A stretch of DNA of 64,000 nucleotides from Anderseniella sp963700735 (GTDB taxonomy: Bacteria > Pseudomonadota > Alphaproteobacteria > Rhizobiales > Aestuariivirgaceae). The stretch's first letter is position 1. Every line of letters begins with the position of its first letter. The notes under the pieces are model-generated. The model saw nothing but the letters and a program-made list of their open reading frames with translations. It ran no database searches and was not told the origin of the DNA. Made by a program: the position numbers and the translations under genes. The DNA is taken from assembly GCA_963700735.1 (NCBI GenBank), contig CAVOYR010000005.1:558001-622000 (forward strand), given 5' to 3'. Positions 16,487-26,116 of the stretch are shown here, piece by piece.

Positions 16487-19400
16487 TCATGTGGCGGCTG
16501 CTGGCGCTTCTGTGTGAGCTGGCACGACGGGCGCGGATGTCTCGAGCTTGTTGATCTTCCGGGCAGAAATCAGCGTGTAGAACATCGGCACCACGAACAG
16601 CGTGAAGATCGTGCCGATGGCCATGCCAGAGCAGATTACCAGTCCCATCGAGAACCGCGCAGCCGCCCCGGCCCCTGATGCGACCAGCAGCGGAATGACG
16701 CCCAGCACCATGGCTGCCGTGGTCATCAGGATCGGGCGCAGGCGAACCTCGGCTGCCCGCTCAATGGCTTCGCGCCGGCCCAGCCCCTTTTCGCGGCGCT
16801 GCTCGTTGGCAAATTCCACCATCAGGATGCCGTGCTTGGTGATCAGGCCAATCAGGGTGATCAGGCCAACCTGGGTGTAGATGTTCAGCGTGCCGAGCCC
16901 CATGTTGAGGAACAACATCGCGCCGAACAGCGACAACGGTACAGACATCAGGATGATGAACGGATCGCGGAAGCTTTCGAACTGCGCTGCCAGCACCAGG
17001 TAAATGATCAGCACGGCCAGACCGAAGGCGACCAGCAGGGTGTTGCCGGCGATCTTCTCCTGGCGGGACTGGCCGATATAGTCGAGGAAGAAGCCTTCCG
17101 GCATGGTTTCGCGTGCGATCTGCTCGATGGCTGCAAGGCCGTCGGCGCTTGTCACCGTCGGCAGTGGCACGGCTGAAATCGTTGCCGAGTTGAGCTGGTT
17201 GAACTGCTCGACGGCAGCAGGGGCAGCGCGCGCCTCGAAACTCACCAGCGCAGACAGAGGGATCATTGAACCCGATGCCGAGCGCACGTAGTACTTGCCC
17301 AGCAATTCGGGGTTGAGACGATCCTCCTGCGGTACCTGCGTGATCACGTCATAGCTGCGGTTGTCGCGGTCGAACTTGGACACCTGAGCATTGCCGACCA
17401 GCGCTCCCAGCGTCGAGCCGATATCGCTGACCGGCACGCCAAGCGAAGCCGCCCTGTCACGATCAATGATGATGCGGGCCTGAGGCGTCTCGAACGACAT
17501 GGAGTTCTGCACCACGATGAACTTGCCACTGGCCTGCGCCTTCTTGCGGATTTCATCGCCGATCTCGAACACCTGCTCGGGGCTGCCCAGCGAGCGGATG
17601 ACCATCTGCACCGGCAGGCCGCCACCGGTTCCGGGCAGCGATGGACGCGAGAAGATGAAGCCCTGCACGCCGGGGCTCTTGTTCAGCGCATTCTGGATCT
17701 TCTGCTTGGTTTCTGCAGCCGGAATGTCGGCACGATCAGCCCACGTCTTCAGCTTGAAGCCCATGAAGGCGCCGCCACCGCCATCGGTGCCAACGATGGA
17801 GAAGCTGTCCTGGACCTCGGGCAGTTCATCACGCAGCTTGTGAAACTCGCGGACATAGAAGTTGGTGTAGTCGGCGTTGGCATATTTCGGCGCGTTGACG
17901 ATGCCGAGGAACACGCCCTGGTCTTCTTCCGGTGCCAGTTCGGACGACGTGTTGAGGAACATGAACCCGGTGGTGCCGAGCAATGCCACGACCATGATGA
18001 AGGTCGCCCAGCGCACATTAAGGGTGGCACTCAGCATGCGGCGGTAGCGCCGCTCGACCCTGTCGAACGTGCGGTCCACGAACCCCGCAAACCCGGTGGG
18101 TCCGCCGTCGGTGTGGGGCTTCAGCAGTTTCGATGCCATCATCGGCGACAGGGTAACTGCGACAATACCGGATATGATGACGGCGCCGGCCAGCGTGAAC
18201 GCGAACTCGCGGAACAAGGCCCCGGTCAGACCACCGGCAAAGCCGATGGGCGCGTAGACGGCCGCCAGCGTGATGGTCATCGACACGATGGGACCGAAGA
18301 TCTCGCGCATGCCGACGATGGCCGCATCGGTGGGTGTGTAGCCTTCCTCGATGTGGCGGTGAATGTTTTCCACCACCACGATGGCGTCATCGACCACCAG
18401 CCCGATGGCCAGCACCATGGCAAGCAGCGTCAGCAGGTTGAGCGAGAAACCGAACGCATACAGGAACACGCAGACGCCGATCAGCGATAGCGGAATGGTG
18501 ACCACCGGAATGATGACCGAGCGAAACGAACCCAGGAACAAAAGGATGACCAGCACCACGATCACCACCGCTTCCGCGATGGTCTTGAAGACCTCCTCGA
18601 TCGAGGCCTCGATGAAGCTGGACGCATCGTAGACCACCTCGGCGGTCATGCCTTCAGGCAAGGACTGCTGCATCTCCTCGACCTCGGCATGGACCAGTTT
18701 TGCCACGTCGAGCGGGTTGGCCGTGGGCGTGGTTGTCACGCCAATGAACGTGCCTTCACGACCAGAGAACATGACTTTCACGTCGGTGTTTTCCGGGCCC
18801 AGCTCAACGCGCGCCACATCGCGCAGGCGCACGATCTCGTCGCCATTGGACTTGAGCGGCAGCAACCCGAAGGCTTCCGGCGTCTGCAGCGTGGTTTGCG
18901 AATTGAGCGAATAGGCAACAAAGTCGTTGTTGGTCTTGCCCGGTGCCGACAGGAAGTTGGCAGAGCGGATGGCTGCCACCACGTCGGACGCCGTCACGCC
19001 GCGCGATGCCAGCAGCAGCGGGTCGATCCAGACGCGCATGGCGAAATCCCGCCCGCCGAGGATCTGCGCATCAGCAACACCCTCCAGTGTGGACAGGCGT
19101 GGCTGCACCACCCGCACGAGGTATTCCGTCACCTGCTCTGGCGTCAGCTTGGGGCTGGCGAAGGTAAGGTACATCAGCGCGAAGGTCTGCCCGGTCCCCT
19201 TGGCGATGACGGGGTCTTCAGCCTCCTGAGGAAGCTGCGCTCGCACCGCCTGCACCTTGGCGTTGACTTCGGTGAGAGCCGCGTTCGGATCGGCGTTCAG
19301 CTTCATCTGCACGGTGACGGTGCTGACGCCGAGCCGGCTTGACGACGTGACATAGTCGACGCCTTCTGCGCTGATCACCGCCTTGGCGATGGGCGTGGTG

Positions 19401-19588
19401 ATGAACCCCTGGATGAGGTCAGCCGAGGCCCCCACGTACACCGTGGTGATGGTAACGGTTGTTTCCTGGACTTCCGGGTATTCGCGCACCTGCAGGTTGA
19501 GGATGCCTTGCAGGCCCAGCAACAGGATCAGCAGCGAGATGACCGATGACAGGACCGGACGGCGGATGAATGTGTCAGTGAAGCTCAT
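16487..19588 (-). CDS. RND efflux pump, inner-membrane transporter (HAE1 type)
   Basis: 1033 residues, the standard size of AcrB/MexF-type pumps, with twelve membrane spans and two large periplasmic loops. Start MSFTDTFIRRPVLSSVISLL at 19588. Visible motifs include GLVVDDAIVVVENIHRHIEEG in span 4 (the proton-relay Asp-Asp pair) and GLITKHGILMVEFANE in span 10. Together with the adaptor seven bases upstream it forms a two-gene operon without an outer-membrane channel gene. Substrate not predictable. Confidence 0.92.
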   Translation of the reverse strand: MSFTDTFIRRPVLSSVISLLILLLGLQGILNLQVREYPEVQETTVTITTVYVGASADLIQGFITTPIAKAVISAEGVDYVTSSSRLGVSTVTVQMKLNADPNAALTEVNAKVQAVRAQLPQEAEDPVIAKGTGQTFALMYLTFASPKLTPEQVTEYLVRVVQPRLSTLEGVADAQILGGRDFAMRVWIDPLLLASRGVTASDVVAAIRSANFLSAPGKTNNDFVAYSLNSQTTLQTPEAFGLLPLKSNGDEIVRLRDVARVELGPENTDVKVMFSGREGTFIGVTTTPTANPLDVAKLVHAEVEEMQQSLPEGMTAEVVYDASSFIEASIEEVFKTIAEAVVIVVLVILLFLGSFRSVIIPVVTIPLSLIGVCVFLYAFGFSLNLLTLLAMVLAIGLVVDDAIVVVENIHRHIEEGYTPTDAAIVGMREIFGPIVSMTITLAAVYAPIGFAGGLTGALFREFAFTLAGAVIISGIVAVTLSPMMASKLLKPHTDGGPTGFAGFVDRTFDRVERRYRRMLSATLNVRWATFIMVVALLGTTGFMFLNTSSELAPEEDQGVFLGIVNAPKYANADYTNFYVREFHKLRDELPEVQDSFSIVGTDGGGGAFMGFKLKTWADRADIPAAETKQKIQNALNKSPGVQGFIFSRPSLPGTGGGLPVQMVIRSLGSPEQVFEIGDEIRKKAQASGKFIVVQNSMSFETPQARIIIDRDRAASLGVPVSDIGSTLGALVGNAQVSKFDRDNRSYDVITQVPQEDRLNPELLGKYYVRSASGSMIPLSALVSFEARAAPAAVEQFNQLNSATISAVPLPTVTSADGLAAIEQIARETMPEGFFLDYIGQSRQEKIAGNTLLVAFGLAVLIIYLVLAAQFESFRDPFIILMSVPLSLFGAMLFLNMGLGTLNIYTQVGLITLIGLITKHGILMVEFANEQRREKGLGRREAIERAAEVRLRPILMTTAAMVLGVIPLLVASGAGAAARFSMGLVICSGMAIGTIFTLFVVPMFYTLISARKINKLETSAPVVPAHTEAPAAAT

Positions 19589-19595
19589 CGCGCGC

Positions 19596-20723
19596 TCACT
19601 CCGGTTCCTTGCCCTGCATGGTGGCCTCGGCCTTGGTGATGTCCATGGCGTTGTCCACGGTGACGGTACCACCCGGTTGCAGCTTGTTCTGGCCTGACGT
19701 CACGATCGTGTCGCCGGATGCCAGACCGCCGGTGATCTCGATCAGGCGGCCTTCACGCCGGCCGGTCTGGACGAACACCTGTTGCAGCTTCAGCGCATCA
19801 CCCTCGCCATCCACCACCTTGTAGGCGTAGTCGCCGTACAGCGAGGTGACCACGGCGGTTTGCGGCACGGCAATCACGCCGTCTTCCTTCGGCAACTCCA
19901 CCCGCACGTGCAGGAAGCGACCCGGGATAATCTTCTCGACGTCCTGAGCCGTTATGCTGGCGCGCACGTTGACCAGGCGCGTCTGCGGATCACCACGAGG
20001 ATCGATGCCGATGATCTTGCCGGACAGGTCCATCCTGTTTTCGGTAAACCCCAATTGAACGTTCTGGTCGATGGACACCTTTGTGATGAACTGCTCGGGC
20101 ACGGCAAAGTCGACGCTCATGTTGTCGAGGTCCTGCAAGGTCGCCACGACCGTGCCCGCTGACACGTACTGGCCAAGATCAATGCGCGGGATGCCGATGG
20201 TGCCGGTGAAAGGTGCCTTGAGGGACTTCTGCTCGATGGCCGCCCGGGTGCGGGCAAGCTTGGAGCGGGCAGCATCCAGGTCGCCCGTTACCTTGTCGAG
20301 AGCAGCCTGGGAATCGAACCCCGACCGCTTGAGCCGGGTCGAGCGGGACTCGGCTGCTTCTGCGGTCCTCACCGCCGTCTCGGCATCCAGCAGGTCAGCA
20401 AGCTCGATCGCATCATCCAGCTGCACGACGACCTGTCCTGCCTCGACCTTGTTGTTGGCCTTGAACCCGATCCGCGTCACCAGGCCATTGGCCTGCACGG
20501 CAAGCTGCACACCTTGTGCGGCAATGGCAGTGCCGATGGCGCTGATGCCGGGCGTCCAGTCCGTCGGCTCCACGACGATGGTCGAGACCACCTGGGCTGG
20601 CGGCTTCTGGTTGGCAAAGAACTGCCCAATCATTTCCTGCCGGAAGAAGTTGAACCAGATCACCCCGCCGCACACAGCAAGGGCAATAACAACCGCTAGC
20701 GTACCGAAGATACGCTTTTTCAT
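19596..20723 (-). CDS. RND efflux periplasmic adaptor (membrane fusion protein)
   Basis: 375 residues. An N-terminal membrane anchor (residues 7-25) precedes a lipoyl-like half-motif (GLVTRIGFKANNKVEAGQVV), a helical hairpin (about 105-165), the second lipoyl half (LKAPFTGTIGIPRIDLGQYV) and a beta-barrel/MacA-like end. It bridges the RND pump to an outer-membrane channel. Starts at ATG 20723. Divergent from the MxaD-like gene, with a hairpin between them. Confidence 0.9.
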   Translation of the reverse strand: MKKRIFGTLAVVIALAVCGGVIWFNFFRQEMIGQFFANQKPPAQVVSTIVVEPTDWTPGISAIGTAIAAQGVQLAVQANGLVTRIGFKANNKVEAGQVVVQLDDAIELADLLDAETAVRTAEAAESRSTRLKRSGFDSQAALDKVTGDLDAARSKLARTRAAIEQKSLKAPFTGTIGIPRIDLGQYVSAGTVVATLQDLDNMSVDFAVPEQFITKVSIDQNVQLGFTENRMDLSGKIIGIDPRGDPQTRLVNVRASITAQDVEKIIPGRFLHVRVELPKEDGVIAVPQTAVVTSLYGDYAYKVVDGEGDALKLQQVFVQTGRREGRLIEITGGLASGDTIVTSGQNKLQPGGTVTVDNAMDITKAEATMQGKEPE

Positions 20724-20761
20724 GAGTCAGACCTGATCATCAGTAGACGTGTGAATTTTGA

Positions 20762-20792
20762 TGCATTGCACCAGAAACAAAGGTGCGATGCA
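20762..20792. promoter_or_regulatory. Inverted repeat in the divergent RND/mxaD-like intergenic region
   Basis: TGCATTGCACC (20762-20772) and GGTGCGATGCA (20782-20792) form an 11-bp inverted repeat with one mismatch (G-T in RNA) and a nine-base centre. It sits 39 bp from the RND adaptor start and about 200 bp from the MxaD-like gene. No run of T follows, so an operator is more likely than a terminator. Confidence 0.35.
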
Positions 20793-20990
20793 ACAACAGC
20801 GCCATTACGCACGCGCGAAACAGCCATGCCAGAGCGTTACGTCAACCTTGCCTGCTGCTTGTTGCGGATCACTAGCCGGTCAGCTTGTCCGGATTGTGGT
20901 AAACCTGTAGCAAATCGGCAAGTGTCGATTGTACGATCAGCACCATAGCAACGGGCTGCGCAGACAGCCACACAAACCGGAGGAACCCGA

Positions 20991-21536
20991 ATGTACGCGA
21001 GGCGGACCTTTTTGCTGGCCCTGGCCATAAGCCTTGGCGCCGGCGCAACACTGGCGCATGGCCCTACCCGGCAGAAAACCACGGAGACTGTCGAGATCAA
21101 CGCGCCTGCGGCCAAGGTCTGGGAGCGGATCGGCAATTTCCAGGACTTGTCGTGGCATCCTGCGGTCAAGAAAACCGAAGGCCAGGGCGGCAATGATATC
21201 AACGCCACCCGCAAGCTCATTCTCGATGACGAGGGTAAGGCCACCATCGACGAGGTCCTGTACAAGTACGATGCCGACAAGATGACCTACTCCTACCGCA
21301 TCACTGCTGTGGACGTGAAGGTGCTGCCGGTGACCAACTACTCCTCACACCTCACCGTGAGCGATGCGGGCAACGGCAAGTCTACCGTCGAATGGCGCGG
21401 CGCGTTCTATCGCGGCTACCCCAACAACGACCCGCCGGCCGAGTTGAACGACGAGGCAGCCGTTGCCGCCGTCAAGGCCGTCTACCGGGCGGGGCTCGAC
21501 CAGTTGAAGAAGGATATCGAGAAAGGCGGAAGCTGA
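20991..21536 (+). CDS. MxaD-like SRPBCC-family periplasmic protein
   Basis: 181 residues. A signal peptide (1-22, ATLAHG) is followed by an SRPBCC/polyketide-cyclase-like fold: TVEINAPAAKVWERIGNFQDLSWHP is the common helix-grip start (positions about 34-58). MxaD proteins of this type sit in methanol dehydrogenase clusters and are reported to aid electron transfer from the dehydrogenase to its cytochrome. The neighbours here (propeller, two-component system, xox genes) support that reading. It starts the five-kilobase plus-strand group up to 24815. Confidence 0.72.
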   Translation: MYARRTFLLALAISLGAGATLAHGPTRQKTTETVEINAPAAKVWERIGNFQDLSWHPAVKKTEGQGGNDINATRKLILDDEGKATIDEVLYKYDADKMTYSYRITAVDVKVLPVTNYSSHLTVSDAGNGKSTVEWRGAFYRGYPNNDPPAELNDEAAVAAVKAVYRAGLDQLKKDIEKGGS

Positions 21537-21541
21537 CGCCG

Positions 21542-22513
21542 GTGGCATCTCGCCACAAGTTGCCTGCCGGGCTGATGGTGCTTGCCATGCTGGTGGCCGG
21601 CACCTGCAGCGCGCGTGCGGGCGAGCTTGCCTTCATCACCAACCAGCCTGCCGGAACGGTCAGCGTGGTCGAACTGCCACAGATGACGGTTGCTGCCACC
21701 ATAGAGGTTGGCGGCAAGCCGGCAGGCGTGGCGGTGTCGCCGGATGGCAGCCGGGTCTATGTTACCAGCCCCGAAAGCAAGGTGATGAGCGTTGTGGACA
21801 CCTTGACCCGCACCGTGGTCCAGCGGGTGCAGCTTGAGGGCGGGCCTTTGGGTATCGCGGTTCATCCTGATGGCGGCACAGTTTATGTCGCTGACTGGTA
21901 TGAACACCGCATCTTCGTGATCGACGCGGCATCGGGAACGGTCACCGGCACCTGGCCAACCGGAAAATCACCCTCGGGACTTGCCGTCTCGCCCGATGGC
22001 AAGGTACTGGCCAGCGCCGATCGTGACAGCGACCAGGTTTCGCTGTTCGACACTGCGACCGGGTCGCTGATGCACACGGTCAAGACCGGTGTGCGGCCGT
22101 TCGGCGTCACCTACACGCCCGACGGCGCGTACCTTGCCACGGCGGATGTGGGCAGCAACAGCATCACCATCATCGACGCGAACGCCGCCAAAGCCGTTGC
22201 CAGCATTGCCGTGGGCGAACGACCCTATGCCGTGGCGTTTGCGGCCGGGCGCGGTTTTGCCACCAACCAGTATGGCAACAGTGTTTCTGTGTTCAACGCA
22301 GGCACCTGGGAGGTAATCAAGACGCTTGAAACTGGCGAGTACCCGGAGGGCATCGCGACGACCGGGGACGGCAAGTCGGTGCTGGTTGCCAACTGGTTCG
22401 ACAATACCGTCAACCGGATCGATGCAACCTCGCTGGAAATCACCGGCGAGGTGAAGGTGGGCGACGGCCCGCGCGCCTTCGGCAATTTCATCAGCCAAGG
22501 CCCCCGGCCATGA
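21542..22513 (+). CDS. Periplasmic YVTN-type beta-propeller protein
   Basis: 323 residues from GTG 21542 (five bases after the previous stop, with GGCGGAAG upstream); ATG 21575 is an alternative. A signal peptide ends at ARA, followed by about seven propeller blades with repeated VSPDG.RVYVT, VHPDGGTVYVADW, VSPDGKVLASAD and YTPDGAYLATAD. Such propellers are common in PQQ dehydrogenase clusters and a second one lies at 31366. It may be a redox-partner scaffold or act in sensing with the kinase that follows. Overlaps the kinase start by ATGA. Confidence 0.75.
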   Translation: MASRHKLPAGLMVLAMLVAGTCSARAGELAFITNQPAGTVSVVELPQMTVAATIEVGGKPAGVAVSPDGSRVYVTSPESKVMSVVDTLTRTVVQRVQLEGGPLGIAVHPDGGTVYVADWYEHRIFVIDAASGTVTGTWPTGKSPSGLAVSPDGKVLASADRDSDQVSLFDTATGSLMHTVKTGVRPFGVTYTPDGAYLATADVGSNSITIIDANAAKAVASIAVGERPYAVAFAAGRGFATNQYGNSVSVFNAGTWEVIKTLETGEYPEGIATTGDGKSVLVANWFDNTVNRIDATSLEITGEVKVGDGPRAFGNFISQGPRP

Positions 22514-24129
22514 CCAGCCATGCCCTGCCGGTTACCGGCTCGCTCAGAACGCGCATCATCATCCTGCTGGCCGTGGCGGCTTCGGTGACGGCGCTGTCAG
22601 CCGGGCTGCTGTTCTATGGCCTGTCCAGTTCGCAACAGCTCATCGACCGGTCTCAGGCGGCCCAGGAGCGCATCGAGGGCTACATCACGCTGGCCAGCCG
22701 GTTGAGCGACTACCGCTCGGCCACCCAGGCAATGCTCGCGACCGGCAATCTGGATGACGAAGGCAAGCTGCGGCTGCGCCAGCAGGTGGACCCGGTGCGC
22801 AATGCGTTCTCCAGCCTGCTGTCACTCAACGTGGCGGAGGTTGACAGGGCCAGCGGTGACGGCAAGTCCCTTGCGGCGACCAAGGGGCTGGTGTTATCGC
22901 GCATGAAAGCGCAGTTCGACAACCTGCACCGCACCATGCTCGGGCTCGGGCCGGACCCCGGTGCCCTGCAGCGGGGCGACGGTGCGCTTAATGCCTTCGG
23001 TGTCGCGATGTCGCCGATGCTGGTGCAGGCGATCGACAGCGAACGCCAGCTCATCGCCGTCACAAACCGGCAGGTCGCGCAGTTGCGGACGCAGCTGATC
23101 CGCATCGCGGTTGCCGTTGCCGCGCTGGCCCTGCTCGCATTCATTGCAACGTGGTTTCTGGTTGGCCGGCCCCTGTTGCGGCGCATCGATGAAACCATTT
23201 CAGGCGCCGAAGCCATTGCTGGCGGCGACCTGACACGGCGGCTGACGCCGTCGGGCAATGATGAGCTGACGCAACTGATGAACCGGTTCAACCTGATGGC
23301 CGACAACCTTGCCGGCCGCGAGGCAGACCTGCGTGCAGCCCAGGCCGACCTGCAGGCTACCGTTGACCGTCAGACCGGTGACCTTCGGCAGGTCAATGCC
23401 CGGCTCGAAACCATCGACGCCAACCGGCGCAAGTTCTTCGCCGACATCAGCCACGAACTGCGCACACCGCTGACCGTGGTCCAGGGAGAAGCTGAATTCA
23501 ATCTCAAGCCAGGCACCCGGCCCGGCGCTGCCGGGATGCGCAAGTCGTTCGAGACGATCCTTGTCCGGGTGCGCGAGTTGCGGCGGCGTGTCGACGACAT
23601 GTTGCGCGTGGCACGCTCTGAAAGCGGCAAACTTGATCTTCAGGATACGCTGGTCGATATCAATCTTGTGGCAGGAGAAGCCGTTGCCGGAGAAGTTGCC
23701 ACGGCACGGCGGCGCAACATCACGCTGCATCGCGCACCTGCACCCGAACCCCTGCTGGTCCAGGGTGACCGGGACTGGTTGCGCCAGGTCATTTCCGGAC
23801 TGATCATCAACGCCGTGAAATACTCCGGCGAAGGCACCCGCATCAACGTCGTCGCGCAGGCAGCAACCGGCAACGCCGTCGTCGAGGTTGTGGACCAGGG
23901 CCCGGGCATTGCCGCACGTGACATGGAACGGGTATTCGACCGGTTCGTGCAAGGCTCGTCAACCGCCGGCAGCGACGGGTTCGGCATTGGCCTTCACCTG
24001 GCACGATGGGTGATCGAGGAGCACGGTGGCCAGATCAGCCTCGCCAACAATGAGCCCGGTCAGGGCCTGGCGGTTACCATCCGTCTGCCACTCGCACAGC
24101 AACATCACGACGGGGAACAAAAATCATGA
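22510..24129 (+). CDS. Membrane sensor histidine kinase
   Basis: 539 residues. Membrane span (17-38), periplasmic helical sensor region (40-195), second span (198-218), HAMP (219-272), short coiled coil, then HisKA with phospho-acceptor His315 in FFADISHELRTPL and an HATPase domain with N-box (INAVKYSG), DQGPGI and GFGIGLHLARW. It pairs with the regulator at 24126 through an ATGA overlap. Situated between propeller/MxaD-like genes and the quinoprotein genes, it may play the part that MxaY or MxbD kinases play in methanol oxidation control. Confidence 0.88.
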   Translation: MTSHALPVTGSLRTRIIILLAVAASVTALSAGLLFYGLSSSQQLIDRSQAAQERIEGYITLASRLSDYRSATQAMLATGNLDDEGKLRLRQQVDPVRNAFSSLLSLNVAEVDRASGDGKSLAATKGLVLSRMKAQFDNLHRTMLGLGPDPGALQRGDGALNAFGVAMSPMLVQAIDSERQLIAVTNRQVAQLRTQLIRIAVAVAALALLAFIATWFLVGRPLLRRIDETISGAEAIAGGDLTRRLTPSGNDELTQLMNRFNLMADNLAGREADLRAAQADLQATVDRQTGDLRQVNARLETIDANRRKFFADISHELRTPLTVVQGEAEFNLKPGTRPGAAGMRKSFETILVRVRELRRRVDDMLRVARSESGKLDLQDTLVDINLVAGEAVAGEVATARRRNITLHRAPAPEPLLVQGDRDWLRQVISGLIINAVKYSGEGTRINVVAQAATGNAVVEVVDQGPGIAARDMERVFDRFVQGSSTAGSDGFGIGLHLARWVIEEHGGQISLANNEPGQGLAVTIRLPLAQQHHDGEQKS

Positions 24130-24815
24130 AAGTGCTGATCGTTGAAGACGATCCGGACATCGGCTCGCTTCTGGTGCGCAACTTCAAGGCGGAAGGATTT
24201 GAGCCCGTGCATGCAACGTCCGGCGAGGCGGCACTGGAGAAGGTGCGCGGGGCAAACTTCCCGGTCATCGTGCTGGACGTGATGCTGCCCGGCCAGTCCG
24301 GCATCGAGGTGTGCCGCACCCTGCGCAAGCAGCATCATGCCGCGACCATCATCATGCTGTCTGCGCGCGATGCCGTAAGCGACCGTGTGGACGGGCTGTC
24401 GTCGGGAGCTGACGATTACGTGGTCAAACCATTCGCGTTCGAGGAGTTGCTGGCGCGCATCCAGGCCCAGCAGCGCCGCCGCCACGACGAAAATCCCGAC
24501 AACAGCGCCAGCATGATCGTTGCCGGGCGCATGTCATTCGATCCGGAACTGCGCGAGGTGCACCTGGATGGCGAAAAGGTCACGCTGACCGAGCGCGAGG
24601 CCGACCTGCTGGTCTACCTCATGCGCAGTGAATCCGTGCCGATCAGCCGCGAGACGATCTTTGACGCGCTCTGGCAGTCGCAAGGCGGCGTGGCGCTGAA
24701 TGTGGTGGATGTCTATGTCGGCTACTTGCGGCGCAAGCTCGGCACGCTGTCGCCGGACGCACGCGCCTGCGTGCGCACGGTACGCGGCAAGGGTTTCATG
24801 TTCTCGAAACCCTGA
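24126..24815 (+). CDS. OmpR-family response regulator
   Basis: 229 residues. A receiver domain (1-118) with acidic pocket Glu7-Asp8-Asp9, phospho-acceptor Asp51 (VIVLDVMLPG) and a VKPFAFEELLARI end, then a winged-helix DNA-binding domain (130-229; LTEREADLLVYLM, VVDVYVGYLRRKL, RTVRGKGF). Cognate of the preceding kinase by ATGA overlap. Probable targets are the methanol-oxidation genes around it, though no repeated binding site was identified. Confidence 0.88.
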   Translation: MKVLIVEDDPDIGSLLVRNFKAEGFEPVHATSGEAALEKVRGANFPVIVLDVMLPGQSGIEVCRTLRKQHHAATIIMLSARDAVSDRVDGLSSGADDYVVKPFAFEELLARIQAQQRRRHDENPDNSASMIVAGRMSFDPELREVHLDGEKVTLTEREADLLVYLMRSESVPISRETIFDALWQSQGGVALNVVDVYVGYLRRKLGTLSPDARACVRTVRGKGFMFSKP

Positions 24816-24821
24816 GGCCAG

Positions 24822-25262
24822 TCATTCTTCAGACTGGGGAGCCCGTTGCGCCTGCCCGCCACCAAACGCCATCGGGTGGCACTGCAGGGTCTTGATCTGC
24901 CAGCTCAGCGAAGCCGGATCGATGCCGTTGTTGAACAGCCATTGCGACTGGATGAGGTAGGCCTCACGCTCGCGGCGCAGCCATTCCTTGCAGTTGGTGG
25001 AGTTGGTTCCCAGCGTTTGCTTCTGCACGTGATGAACGAGCTCGTGCAGCAGGATGCCACGTGCAACCGGATTGACGTCCGGGCGCATGCGATCATCATA
25101 ATAGATAATGCCGTCCGGAGAATACCAGGCGAGAACGTTGCACTTGCGACCGCAGGCTCGCTGTTGCAAATCATCTGCCGCCAGCGCCTCGATCACCGGT
25201 GCGGGAGCCGTCACCTGCACGCCGGGATTTGACTGGCTCATTATGGCCGCAATGACCGCCAT
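24822..25262 (-). CDS. HExxH-motif protein of unknown function (DUF6647-like)
   Basis: 146 residues from ATG 25262. The core RGILLHELVHHVQ has the zincin HExxH signature, followed by KEWLRREREAYLIQSQWL, where a glutamate could be the third ligand. A CGRKC pair near residue 35 and YSPDGIIYYDD precede it. The frame is open upstream to 25433 and a strong AAGGAG near 25307 lacks a matching ATG, so the true start is uncertain. It converges on the response regulator and is divergent from the next gene. Peptidase activity is inferred only. Confidence 0.5.
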   Translation of the reverse strand: MAVIAAIMSQSNPGVQVTAPAPVIEALAADDLQQRACGRKCNVLAWYSPDGIIYYDDRMRPDVNPVARGILLHELVHHVQKQTLGTNSTNCKEWLRREREAYLIQSQWLFNNGIDPASLSWQIKTLQCHPMAFGGGQAQRAPQSEE

Positions 25263-25417
25263 AAGCTCTGCTGCTATGGTGGCAATGTTGATGGTCTGTC
25301 TCCTTGCTGCCCCGGCTCGTGAAATCAATCGCCATGTCAATATAATCAGCCTTGATGCCCAAGGCCACCTGTGGTCGGTTGACATGACACAAGTTTGAAT
25401 TGGGAGATCTACCTGAC

Positions 25418-26116
25418 ATGGTGCGACACACACTCAAGGCCCTGGCCGGCGCTGCCATCATTGCCGCGTGCATGGTTCAGGCACCGGTCTTCGCGGCTGG
25501 CGAACCGACGGCGGCGGGGTTGTTGTTCGACACGCCATACCTGACCGACGTCACGCCGAACGAGGCACTGATCTACAATTATGACCGGACCACCATCGAT
25601 GAAAGCCGGTTCGGGCCAAAGCTGTCAGATACCATCCGGCTGGAAGTACGCCCGGATGACTTCGACGCTTCGAAGCGGTCCGCCTACCTGAAGATCTATA
25701 CCGGCCCGCGCGAACGCAACATTGGCCCGTTCGTGCATACGGTTGGCAACCCGGCCGTGATGATCATGCTTGAGCAGGACACCTTCGAGATGCAGCGGCG
25801 GCTTGGCGGCCAGCCGGCCTACTTCCGCAACAAGATCCGCAAGGCAATGCGCGAGAAGGCAACCGTTGAGGAAGTTTCGTTCGACTTCAACGGCAAGACC
25901 GTCAATGGCCACAAGATCACCATAACGCCGTTCATGGGTGACCCCAACATGGCGAAGCTGCCGGAGTATGCCGCCACGCGCTATGAATTCGTCGTGTCGG
26001 ACGGCGTGCCAGGTGGGCTGTACCGGGTGTCGAGCATCATCCCTGCCGCGAATGATCCCGGCACGCCACTGAAGCAGCAGGACATGATCTATGCGCAGAA
26101 GGAGGTGCTGAAATGA
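25418..26116 (+). CDS. Secreted protein of unknown function in the methanol island
   Basis: 232 residues from ATG 25418. A signal peptide (1-27, PVFAAG) is followed by a mostly beta sequence with FDTPYLTDVTPNEALIYNYD, LKIYTGPRERNIGPF and FNGKTVNGHKITITPFMGD. The sequence has no cysteine pairs or obvious catalytic motif and I do not recognise the family. It overlaps the next secreted gene by ATGA, so the two are coexpressed and probably act together in the periplasm. Confidence 0.65.
   Translation: MVRHTLKALAGAAIIAACMVQAPVFAAGEPTAAGLLFDTPYLTDVTPNEALIYNYDRTTIDESRFGPKLSDTIRLEVRPDDFDASKRSAYLKIYTGPRERNIGPFVHTVGNPAVMIMLEQDTFEMQRRLGGQPAYFRNKIRKAMREKATVEEVSFDFNGKTVNGHKITITPFMGDPNMAKLPEYAATRYEFVVSDGVPGGLYRVSSIIPAANDPGTPLKQQDMIYAQKEVLK

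Noticed and set aside
20277..20330. tRNA-like GAATCGAACCCC string
   Set aside because: It lies within the adaptor protein reading frame and has no cloverleaf context.
20762..20792. Terminator between the RND adaptor and the mxaD-like gene
   Set aside because: The two genes diverge from this region, and no T-run follows the stem in either direction.
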